Shown here piece after piece: positions 1 to 4,913 of a stretch of 7,931 nucleotides of DNA; the stretch's first letter is position 1, and each line of letters starts with the position of its first letter. Origin of the DNA: Candidatus Avipropionibacterium avicola. GTDB taxonomy: Bacteria > Actinomycetota > Actinomycetes > Propionibacteriales > Propionibacteriaceae. The stretch is from assembly GCA_018715445.1 (NCBI GenBank), contig DVLP01000379.1:1-7931 (forward strand), in the 5' to 3' direction. The notes beneath the pieces were generated by a model that ran no database searches, had not been told where the DNA came from, and saw only the letters and a list, made by a program, of their open reading frames with translations. The translations under genes were made by a program, and so were the position numbers.

Positions 1-212
1 GTCGTCGCCGGTGCCGGGTCGCCCGATCCCTGCTCGGCGCGGGAGCACCCGGTGAAGGCTCCGAGCCCGACCCCGGCGGCCAGGCCCAATCCCACCAGGG
101 ACCGGCGCGTCAGGGCGCACCGCTCGGCAGCAGGGGCGTGACGGGTGACATGGATGGAACGGGTGGCGGAACGATGACGGGTACGCCCGTGGGACGGGCA
201 GGCAAGCAACAT
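1..212 (-). CDS. Tat-type lipoprotein, probable iron-siderophore ABC transporter substrate-binding protein (5' end only)
   Basis: This is the N-terminal 70 codons of a leftward gene cut by the window edge. The frame reads LTRRSLVGLGLAAG at residues 34-47 and then AFTGCSRAE, so it carries a twin-arginine motif (R36 R37), a hydrophobic core and a lipobox with Cys56. The product should be exported and lipid-anchored. No binding domain is visible. The siderophore-binding assignment is inferred from the shared iron box and the divergent SIP gene, a common partner of FecB/FepB-type lipoproteins. ATG at 212 is the only ordinary start in this frame apart from the adjacent TTG. It gives an unusually long, Arg-rich n-region of about 35 residues. 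There is no Shine-Dalgarno sequence, but TAACCT lies 7 nt upstream, as expected for a leaderless mRNA. The lipoprotein call is firm; the ligand is not. Confidence 0.7.
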   Translation of the reverse strand, partial: MLLACPSHGRTRHRSATRSIHVTRHAPAAERCALTRRSLVGLGLAAGVGLGAFTGCSRAEQGSGDPAPAT

Positions 213-219
213 GGCGAAA

Positions 220-225
220 AGGTTA
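220..225 (-). promoter_or_regulatory. -10 element for the divergent lipoprotein gene (leaderless)
   Basis: On the minus strand TAACCT fits TANNNT and ends 7 nt before ATG 212, a leaderless spacing. It overlaps the opposing -10 by two bases at the centre of the iron box, so the two polymerases cannot occupy their promoters at once. Confidence 0.5.
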
Positions 226-229
226 GCCT
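224..229 (+). promoter_or_regulatory. -10 element for the SIP gene (leaderless)
   Basis: TAGCCT fits TANNNT and ends 6 nt before ATG 236. That places the transcription start on the A of the start codon. The hexamer lies inside the iron box, so repressor binding would block it directly. Confidence 0.5.
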
Positions 230-235
230 TGCCTC

Positions 236-1039
236 ATGGCTCTCACGCAAGCAGCCGTACTGCGGAACGAACGCCGTACCGTACGTCGGATCTTCGTCAT
301 GACCCTGGTGACGCGCACACCGGTCAGTCGCAACACCGAACGGTTCACCTTCACCGCACCGGAGTTCGCCAACTTCGAGCCGTTGGCGGCCGATGAGTTC
401 TTTGCCCTGGTGATCCCACGACCCGGCCGGGACCTGCCGAGCTTGCCGTCGACCGACGCGGACATCCGCACGACCATCCAGTCGCTGCCCGACGACGTAC
501 GGCCCGACGTGCGGTGGTACACCGTGCGGGCGCACCGCCCTGCCCAACAGCAGATCGACGTCGACATCGTGCTGCACGGCGACAGCGGACCGGCATCACG
601 GTGGGCGACCCATGCCCGGCCGGGTGATCGGGTCGGCTTCCGTGAGTCCTCGGCGCCGTACCTGGCGCCCGAGCAGGGACATGTCCTGCTGGTCGCTGAC
701 GAGACCGCACTGCCGGCCCTGGCCGCCATCCTGGAGACCCAGGCACCGGCCGGGCCGACCACGGTCCTGGCCGAGGTGCCAGGTCCGGCCGACATCCCGG
801 CGATCGCCACCGATGCCACGATCCACTGGTTCCACCGCGGCGACACCGATCCCGGCTCGGCGCTCCTGCCGGCCCTGCCCGAGCTGGTCACGCCACACCT
901 GGACTCGCTGGGCTACGCCTGGCTGTGCGGGGAGCGCGCAATCGCGACGGAGGCACGGCGGTGGCTGGTCGCACAGGGCGTCGATCCGGAGCTGATCATG
1001 TTCTCCGGCTACTGGCGGCTGGGTCACGCCCGGCCCTGA
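236..1039 (+). CDS. Siderophore-interacting protein (SIP), FAD-dependent ferric-siderophore reductase
   Basis: A cytoplasmic flavoprotein of 267 residues, the normal size for the ViuB/SIP family. SIPs use FAD and NAD(P)H to reduce Fe(III) in imported siderophores and so release the iron. The N-terminal FAD-binding barrel holds RWYTVR (93-98), the RxYT(V/L)R signature, and HGDSGPASRWA (114-124). The C-terminal half holds LLVADETALPAL (151-162), a CGE motif (231-233) and the terminal GYWRLG (258-263), all typical of the family. ATG 236 is preferred because RRIFVMTLVTRT before the next Met (codon at 299) resembles normal SIP N-termini, and because TAGCCT lies 6 nt upstream; there is no Shine-Dalgarno sequence. 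It diverges from a lipoprotein gene across an iron box, supporting iron-repressed siderophore use. Confidence 0.88.
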   Translation: MALTQAAVLRNERRTVRRIFVMTLVTRTPVSRNTERFTFTAPEFANFEPLAADEFFALVIPRPGRDLPSLPSTDADIRTTIQSLPDDVRPDVRWYTVRAHRPAQQQIDVDIVLHGDSGPASRWATHARPGDRVGFRESSAPYLAPEQGHVLLVADETALPALAAILETQAPAGPTTVLAEVPGPADIPAIATDATIHWFHRGDTDPGSALLPALPELVTPHLDSLGYAWLCGERAIATEARRWLVAQGVDPELIMFSGYWRLGHARP

Positions 1040-1046
1040 CCGGGGC
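1028..1046 (+). other. GC-rich stem-loop over the SIP stop codon
   Basis: GCCCGG and CCGGGGC pair around a CCCTGA loop that contains the stop codon. No T-tract follows, so this is at best a weak terminator or 3'-end structure. Confidence 0.2.
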
Positions 1047-1065
1047 CGAAGGCGTACGGTAGCCT
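1036..1065 (+). promoter_or_regulatory. Possible promoter for the three-TM protein gene
   Basis: CTGACC (1036-1041) and TAGCCT (1060-1065) are separated by 18 bp. They would start transcription near 1072, ahead of the Shine-Dalgarno at 1084. The -35 match is modest; readthrough from the SIP gene is also possible. Confidence 0.3.
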
Positions 1066-1094
1066 CGGATCGTGTCCGTGGACAGGAGGATGTC

Positions 1095-1520
1095 GTGACG
1101 TCGATCGGGACCACCGGTGACGATGCAGCGACCCTTGCCCGGGCGAACCCCGGCACCGAGTCAGCGATCGAACCGGTGCTCGAGCCGGGAACGGCCACCG
1201 AGGCGGGCGAGGATCGCGCCGAACCCTCGGGACACAAGCCCCTGCAGGCATCCCTGATCATCTCGGCCCTGCGCTGCACCGTGGTGTACGTGGTGCTGCC
1301 GTTCGTCTTCCCGATCATCGGCGCCACCCGCCTGATGACGACCTCGATCAGTTTCGTGGCCTGCGCGATCGCCATCGTGAGCGCAGCAGTGAGCATCCGC
1401 CGGTTCTGGCGCTCCCAGCACCGGATGCGGATGGTCTACACGGTCGCCGCGATCGCGGTGATCACCTTCTCGGTCGGCTCAGTGGCGCTCGACCTGTGGC
1501 TGACGACCGGTGGGCGGTGA
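1095..1520 (+). CDS. Hypothetical three-TM membrane protein
   Basis: A 141-residue protein of unknown function. Residues 1-50 are polar and acidic, rich in Thr, Ala, Glu and Gly, and probably disordered. Three hydrophobic segments follow at about 53-77, 80-101 and 112-136. A basic loop RRFWRSQHRMR (102-112) between TM2 and TM3 should face the cytoplasm. The start is GTG 1095, preceded by a perfect AGGAGG (1084-1089) 5 nt upstream; the ATG at 1090 is out of frame and hits TGA after one codon. A 54-codon membrane-protein gene starts immediately after the stop, so the two are probably co-translated. I know actinobacterial proteins of this general layout only as conserved hypothetical membrane proteins. 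Confidence 0.75.
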   Translation: MTSIGTTGDDAATLARANPGTESAIEPVLEPGTATEAGEDRAEPSGHKPLQASLIISALRCTVVYVVLPFVFPIIGATRLMTTSISFVACAIAIVSAAVSIRRFWRSQHRMRMVYTVAAIAVITFSVGSVALDLWLTTGGR

Positions 1521-1523
1521 GTG

Positions 1524-1688
1524 ATGTCGCACCCGACCGGCCCCGATGAGGTCATCGACGACCACGCCGTCGAGCAGCATCCCGATGCCGCACCGCTGTC
1601 CGCGCGGGAAGTCTTCACCCTGGTGATGTTTGCCGTGATGATCGTCGGCACCGCCGGCTGCATGATCTGGCTCTTCTTCATCCGCTGA
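1524..1688 (+). CDS. Small single-TM membrane protein (54 aa)
   Basis: The frame encodes MSHPTGPDEV, continues with an acidic, His-containing stretch to about residue 28, and then has one hydrophobic helix (about 31-52) ending in LFFIR. ATG 1524 sits 4 nt after the upstream TGA (1518-1520), and an in-frame GTG at 1521 directly abuts that stop. This spacing suggests translational coupling to the three-TM gene. Both products share the plan of a polar acidic N-tail followed by membrane helices, so they may act together. No family is recognised. The coherent soluble-then-TM layout and tight junction argue for a real gene despite its size. Confidence 0.6.
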   Translation: MSHPTGPDEVIDDHAVEQHPDAAPLSAREVFTLVMFAVMIVGTAGCMIWLFFIR

Positions 1689-1704
1689 GCCGCCAACTCA
1701 CCTC

Positions 1705-1716
1705 AGGTCGCGACCT
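1705..1716. other. 12-bp perfect palindrome between convergent genes
   Basis: AGGTCGCGACCT lies in the 27-bp gap between two convergent genes and touches the YCII stop codon. It could be a short bidirectional transcription stop, but it has no T-tract. Confidence 0.2.
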
Positions 1717-2045
1717 CACCCCATCAGGGCGCGGACCTCGACCGTCCCGTAACCGACGGTGGGCAGGCCGGCGGCGATCCGCTGGGCCTGGTCGTCGTCA
1801 CTGACGGCGATGGCGTGCACGGCGAACACGATCTCCTCGTCCGTCGCGAGCTCGACCGTACGGTCCTGCGGACCCAGGACGGTCCCGGACCCCTGGAGCG
1901 CAAAGGCCCCGACCACGATCCCGTCGGCGCGGAGCTGGCGATCGGCCTGCTCCCACTGCGCCATCTCGGCATCGTGTTCGGCGGAGCCCTCCGCGTGCCC
2001 GCTGCCGGGGCGGTAGCGGTGGATCAACAGATGGGTGGCGCTCAT
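1716..2045 (-). CDS. YCII-domain (YciI-like) protein
   Basis: A 109-residue cytoplasmic protein with the ferredoxin-like YCII layout. It opens with MSATHLLIHRY, then has a central helix AEMAQWEQADRQLRADGIVVG (about 26-46), a strand near FALQGSGTVLG, and ends with AQRIAAGLPTVGYGTVEVRAL, matching the family C-terminus of the type 'aa.lP....G.vEVRP'. The usual DGPFAETKE segment is replaced by ELATDEEIVFAVHAI, so it is a divergent member. YCII proteins are small dimers, mostly of unknown function; some act as dehydrochlorinases or accompany sigma factors. ATG 2045 has GGAGGT (2055-2050) just upstream. The frame stays open further upstream, but that region covers the intergenic spacer and the antisense of hxlR. 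It diverges from the HxlR regulator gene, its likely controller. Confidence 0.75.
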   Translation of the reverse strand: MSATHLLIHRYRPGSGHAEGSAEHDAEMAQWEQADRQLRADGIVVGAFALQGSGTVLGPQDRTVELATDEEIVFAVHAIAVSDDDQAQRIAAGLPTVGYGTVEVRALMG

Positions 2046-2092
2046 GGGGACCTCCGTGTCGTTGGTCGACTGATTGCATTGTGCATCTGGTT

Positions 2093-2121
2093 TTGACGGT
2101 AGTGGACACTGGACCCACAGT
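2093..2121 (+). promoter_or_regulatory. Candidate promoter for the hxlR-type gene
   Basis: TTGACG (2093-2098), a 17-bp spacer and CACAGT (2116-2121). The -35 is good and the -10 weak. It overlaps the opposing YCII promoter. Confidence 0.3.
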
Positions 2122-2125
2122 GCAA
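2096..2125 (-). promoter_or_regulatory. Candidate promoter for the YCII gene
   Basis: On the minus strand TTGCAC (2125-2120), an 18-bp spacer and TACCGT (2101-2096, TANNNT). It lies face-to-face with the hxlR promoter, so one bound regulator could affect both. Confidence 0.35.
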
Positions 2126-2129
2126 GTGG
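2102..2129. promoter_or_regulatory. Candidate HxlR operator (GTGG/CCAC inverted arms)
   Basis: GTGG (2102-2105), CCAC (2115-2118) and GTGG (2126-2129) form two overlapping inverted pairs with 9-bp and 7-bp spacers. They cover both promoters. HxlR regulators bind dyads in their own divergent promoter regions; assignment of this dyad is inference. Confidence 0.3.
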
Positions 2130-2150
2130 TTCGGGTGGGAGGATGGGGCC

Positions 2151-2651
2151 ATGGCCACCGAGGAACACCGATCGGGATGCCCGATCAATCTGTCGTTGGA
2201 GGTGATCGGAGACAAGTGGTCGCTGCTGGTCATTCGCGACATGATGTTCGGCAATCGACGCCACTACCGCGAGCTGTTGACCAACTCCGAGGAGCGCATC
2301 GCGTCGAACATCCTGGGTGACCGGCTGCGCAAACTGCTGGCCGCCGGGCTGGTCACCAGGACCCAGGACCCGCACCACAAGCAGCGCCAGCTCTACAGCC
2401 TGACCGAGCCGGCGATCCAACTCGTACCGACCCTGGTGCACCTCGGCGACTGGGGCCGCCACCACCTCCCGGTCTCCCCCGAGCTCAGCATCCGCGCCAA
2501 GGTGCTCTCCGACGGCGGCCCGGAGCTCTGGGCCGCCTTCATGGACGAGCTGCGCGAGCAGCACCTGGGCATGCCCCGCCCACCCGACATCCCGTCGGTG
2601 TGGCACCACCTCGAGCAGGCCTACCAAACCGAACTCGCCCGCAACGCCTGA
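2151..2651 (+). CDS. HxlR-family winged-helix transcriptional regulator
   Basis: A 166-residue DNA-binding protein. Residues 8-105 carry the HxlR signature: SGCPINLSLEVIGDKWSLLVIRD (8-30), then RRHYRELL (36-43), a recognition helix with ILGDRLRKLLAAGLVTR (54-70), a wing around QRQLYSLT and the closing LVHLGDWG (95-102). Cys10 is the only cysteine and sits where redox-sensing members (YodB, HypR) keep their conserved N-terminal Cys, so thiol or electrophile sensing is possible. Residues 106-166 form a C-terminal extension, longer than the usual 110-130-residue family size and of unknown role. ATG 2151 has GGAGG (2138-2142) 8 nt upstream. It is divergent from the YCII gene and probably regulates it and itself. 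Confidence 0.9.
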   Translation: MATEEHRSGCPINLSLEVIGDKWSLLVIRDMMFGNRRHYRELLTNSEERIASNILGDRLRKLLAAGLVTRTQDPHHKQRQLYSLTEPAIQLVPTLVHLGDWGRHHLPVSPELSIRAKVLSDGGPELWAAFMDELREQHLGMPRPPDIPSVWHHLEQAYQTELARNA

Positions 2652-2692
2652 GCCGACAACGCTCCCCGAGCCGCGAATTACCTCAGGTCATT

Positions 2693-2725
2693 CGGTTGGC
2701 ACCACGTAGGACGGCGCGCAAACCG
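2693..2725 (+). repeat. 33-bp hairpin repeat, left copy
   Basis: This copy begins CGGTTGGCACC and ends GCGCAAACCG, and is identical at 30 of 33 positions to 3946-3978 in the same orientation. CGGTT and AACCG pair at the ends, but two differences fall in the stem, making this copy the weaker hairpin. It lies 41 bp after the hxlR-type stop, in a convergent intergenic region of 149 bp. Bases 2676-2692 just 5' of it recur inverted on the 3' side of the right copy. Confidence 0.75.
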
Positions 2726-2771
2726 TCGCAGCACAGGTCAAGTTCGCGGTACGTGTGCAGAACGCAGGTCA

Positions 2772-2799
2772 GGTGCGGTACGGATCGGGTGCGGTACGG
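2772..2799. repeat. Short direct repeat GGTGCGGTACGG x2
   Basis: Two exact 12-bp copies (2772-2783 and 2788-2799), period 16, immediately downstream of the stop codon of the leftward anchored-protein gene. No function is evident. Confidence 0.5.
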
Positions 2800-2800
2800 G

Positions 2801-3742
2801 TCAGACCAGGGAGCGCAGGATCTTCACCAGTTCCGATTCGTCGCCGGAGAACCCCTGGGCGAAGACCATCCCGTCCGAACCGGCCAGCACGCAGCTGGAC
2901 AGCGAGCCGGTCACTCGACACATGAACTGCTCGTCGACGACCTCGTAGCGCACCCCGGTGGTGAAGTACGACCACATCTGCAGGTCGAACGCGGTCACAC
3001 TGCGGTAGCTCTCGTAGGTCCCTGCCCACAGCACCATGTCGCCGGGCCGTTCCAGCTGGGGTTCGAGCCCCCACATCTTCGGCAGCGACGAATCACTGTC
3101 GGCGACCGCAGGGAGGTCAGCCGAGTTGGGCGGGACGGTCTCTCCCCAGTCCTGATCGACGACCTCGCCACGTTTGACTGCGAGGAAGCCCTCCAGGACC
3201 GTGAGCATCTCGTCCTCGGTGGCCTCGTGGAGTTGGATCAGCAGCGTCTTGTCGGTGAAGGCCAGCAGGTACTGCCCTTCAAGCACGGTGGAGGTGTCCT
3301 TCAGCAGGTCACCGACGACGACCCAGCGATCCCCGACGGCCATCGCATCCCAGTAGCTGCGCTCATTCTCGCTGAACACGATGCGCCCGCCTGACAGGCT
3401 CGAGTAGTCAAGGGTCCCGGCGACCTGCCCGTCGACGATCGCGTACGGCCCGACCGCGTACGGCGCGGCACCGGTCGGATACGCAGTGATTCGATCTGCG
3501 TTGGGTGGCTCGTGGGCTCCGAACCTGGTCTGCCAGTCACGGTAGGCGATCACGCCGACGGTGGTGATCGTCCCGGCAACGACGGCCAGCACGACACCGA
3601 TGATGATCAGGGCGACGACCCAAGGACGTCGTGGCTTGCGTGACGGTTGCCCCACGAAGCCGTACGGGCCCTGTCCCTGCGGCGGGAACTGCTGGTACGA
3701 CGGGCCGGGCGGCGGCCCGGCGGGCGGTTGAGGCGGATGCAT
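2801..3742 (-). CDS. Hypothetical proline-rich, single-TM extracytoplasmic protein
   Basis: A 313-residue protein that I cannot assign to a family. Residues 1-38 are a Pro/Gly/Gln-rich cytoplasmic tail (PPQPPAGPPPGP) ending in basic SRKPRRP. One strong TM helix follows (about 41-67, WVVALIIIGVVLAVVAGTIT). The rest, about 245 residues, should lie outside the membrane: a mixed alpha/beta sequence with two cysteines (C275, C284) that could form a disulfide. This Pro-rich-tail/TM/outer-domain plan is common among actinobacterial cell-envelope proteins. ATG 3742 is chosen because GAGGA lies about 6 nt upstream; the frame is open further upstream but runs through non-coding sequence containing the promoter and part of the hairpin repeat. 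It stands alone, and hairpin repeats lie on both sides. Confidence 0.75.
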   Translation of the reverse strand: MHPPQPPAGPPPGPSYQQFPPQGQGPYGFVGQPSRKPRRPWVVALIIIGVVLAVVAGTITTVGVIAYRDWQTRFGAHEPPNADRITAYPTGAAPYAVGPYAIVDGQVAGTLDYSSLSGGRIVFSENERSYWDAMAVGDRWVVVGDLLKDTSTVLEGQYLLAFTDKTLLIQLHEATEDEMLTVLEGFLAVKRGEVVDQDWGETVPPNSADLPAVADSDSSLPKMWGLEPQLERPGDMVLWAGTYESYRSVTAFDLQMWSYFTTGVRYEVVDEQFMCRVTGSLSSCVLAGSDGMVFAQGFSGDESELVKILRSLV

Positions 3743-3774
3743 CGGGCTTCCTCGTATGGCTCGGTGTCGCCATG

Positions 3775-3780
3775 ACCCTA
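3775..3780 (-). promoter_or_regulatory. Candidate -10 for the anchored-protein gene
   Basis: On the minus strand TAGGGT (TANNNT) lies 32 nt before ATG 3742. That gives a leader of about 26 nt containing the GAGGA Shine-Dalgarno. No convincing -35 is seen. Confidence 0.3.
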
Positions 3781-3945
3781 GCCCGCGCAAGGGCCAGCGA
3801 GGCAGGCATTCCGGACCCATGTTGACCGCTGCAGCCCCGGCCGGTGGCGCCCACACCGACGACCCGTCCGTACCGGCCCAGGCCCAGCGTTGGTCCGCGG
3901 AGACGAGCGTTGACGCACCTTGCGTCGTTCTGACCCACGTTCGGT

Positions 3946-3978
3946 CGGTTTGCACCACGCAGGACGGTGCGCAAACCG
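3946..3978 (+). repeat. 33-bp hairpin repeat, right copy; possible terminator of the oxygenase gene
   Basis: CGGTTTGC pairs with GCAAACCG and ACC with GGT, leaving a 2-nt bulge and the loop ACGCAGGAC. The structure is strong and lies 30 bp past the oxygenase stop (4009, minus strand). It could terminate that transcript, although no T-tract follows. It matches 2693-2725 at 30 of 33 positions in the same orientation. Flank 3979-3995 (AATGACCTGCGGTAAAT) is the inverse of the left copy's 5' flank, with a few differences. Confidence 0.75.
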
Positions 3979-4008
3979 AATGACCTGCGGTAAATCGGAG
4001 GGGTGGGA

Positions 4009-4881
4009 TCAGTCGCGGATGACTTCCTTGCGGCCCAGCTCACTGGCGTAGAAGGCGCCGCGGATCTCGTCGACCTCCTCGAACTGGATCAGGGCCGGCT
4101 CACCGTAGAGGTGACAGGTGCGACCCTGGTTCCAGGCCCACTCGCCGCGCGTGCACTTGTCGGCCGCCACGAATCCGTTGATGTACAGGCGGCGATCCAT
4201 GTACTTGGTGGTGTTGAAGCCGCCACCGTGGACCGTGAACGCATTCCACAGCCCGACATCACCGGGCTCCATCTCCATCGGATGGGTCCGGACGTCATCG
4301 GCGTACTGCGGCGCCATCCAGACGCTCTTGTCCTCCGGGTCGTGGTCGACGTCGCGATGACTGCCCGGCACGATCGACATCGCGCCGTTGTCCTCCATGT
4401 GCCCGTCGATCGCGATCCCGGTCTGCACCCACGACTCGAACAGGTCGGTGAACGCCGAGGACGGGCGCCGACTCCGTACGTCACGGTGCAGCGGCCAAGT
4501 GGTCTTCGAGCCCGGACGCTTCCAGTGCACCTGGTTGATGATCTGCTTCACCGAGTCGCCGATGATCGGCTCGATGCACATCAGCAGGCGCGGATCCGTA
4601 CGGAACTTGTCCATCACGGCGTCGTGGTACGAAGGCCACTGCATGCCACGTACGGTCGTGCCGACCTGCTTGTCCTCCTCCACCCAGATCACGGTGTTCT
4701 GCTTGCGCCAGGTCCGGCCCAGCAGTTGGCCGGTGAACTTCCAACGGTCACAGGCGGTCCTCATCTGCTCGACCTCGGCCTCGGTGAACACCCCCTTCAC
4801 CACGGTGTAGCCGTCGTCCCAGTACTGACGGACGTGATCGGGGGTCATCAGGTCATTGCCCCGGTACGCGATGGTGGTCAT
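4009..4881 (-). CDS. Phytanoyl-CoA dioxygenase (PhyH)-family Fe(II)/2-oxoglutarate oxygenase
   Basis: A 290-residue cytoplasmic enzyme of normal PhyH-family length. The family hydroxylates small molecules using Fe(II), O2 and 2-oxoglutarate. The iron-binding facial triad is visible: H132 and D134 in WPLHRD (129-134) and H218 in NAFTVHGGG (213-221). R230 or R231 in MDRRLYINGF is placed to bind the 2-oxoglutarate carboxylate. The segment NGAMSIVPGSHR (165-176) is the typical family motif, and DGYTVVKGVFTEAEVEQM (23-40) the typical N-terminus. All key residues are present, so it should be active. The substrate is unknown; the family name does not imply phytanoyl-CoA. ATG 4881 has GAGGAG directly upstream. 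It lies 32 bp after iclR on the same strand and is the probable target of that regulator. Confidence 0.88.
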   Translation of the reverse strand: MTTIAYRGNDLMTPDHVRQYWDDGYTVVKGVFTEAEVEQMRTACDRWKFTGQLLGRTWRKQNTVIWVEEDKQVGTTVRGMQWPSYHDAVMDKFRTDPRLLMCIEPIIGDSVKQIINQVHWKRPGSKTTWPLHRDVRSRRPSSAFTDLFESWVQTGIAIDGHMEDNGAMSIVPGSHRDVDHDPEDKSVWMAPQYADDVRTHPMEMEPGDVGLWNAFTVHGGGFNTTKYMDRRLYINGFVAADKCTRGEWAWNQGRTCHLYGEPALIQFEEVDEIRGAFYASELGRKEVIRD

Positions 4882-4913
4882 GGTCTCCTCTTTCGACGAC
4901 TGTCGGTACGGAT

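Larger units (their letters stand above)
218..236. promoter_or_regulatory. DtxR/IdeR-type iron box shared by divergent genes
   Basis: The 19 bp AAAGGTTAGCCTTGCCTCA match the actinobacterial iron-box consensus TTAGGTTAGSCTWACCTWA at about 16 of 19 positions. The left half-site core AGGTTAG is perfect. The box occupies nearly all of the 23 bp between the lipoprotein ATG (212) and the SIP ATG (236). DtxR/IdeR with bound Fe(II) is known to repress siderophore-uptake genes from such sites, so both genes should be off in iron-replete cells. The regulator gene itself is not in the window. Confidence 0.75.
3743..4008. other. Intergenic region with promoter, small hairpin and repeat
   Basis: These 266 bp lie between the end of the oxygenase gene and the start of the anchored-protein gene, both leftward. 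They hold the -10 at 3775-3780, a perfect 6-bp stem GACGCA/TGCGTC with a 3-nt loop at 3912-3926, and the right copy of the hairpin repeat with its flank (3946-3995). No credible coding sequence is seen. Confidence 0.5.

Noticed and set aside
2046..2627. N-terminal extension of the YCII protein to an upstream start
   Set aside because: It would cover the divergent promoter and the HxlR gene; ATG 2045 has a Shine-Dalgarno and begins exactly at the YCII domain.
2600..3394. A 264-codon + strand frame opposite the anchored-protein gene
   Set aside because: It begins inside the HxlR gene and crosses the hairpin repeat; no motif, signal or Shine-Dalgarno. The minus-strand gene has a TM helix and Shine-Dalgarno.
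3743..3958. N-terminal extension of the anchored protein
   Set aside because: The extra residues cover the -10 and part of the hairpin repeat and have no coding character, while ATG 3742 has GAGGA at good spacing.
2676..3995. Insertion sequence or transposon bounded by the hairpin repeats
   Set aside because: There is no transposase and no visible target-site duplication; the repeats are better described as a hairpin repeat family until copies elsewhere are examined.
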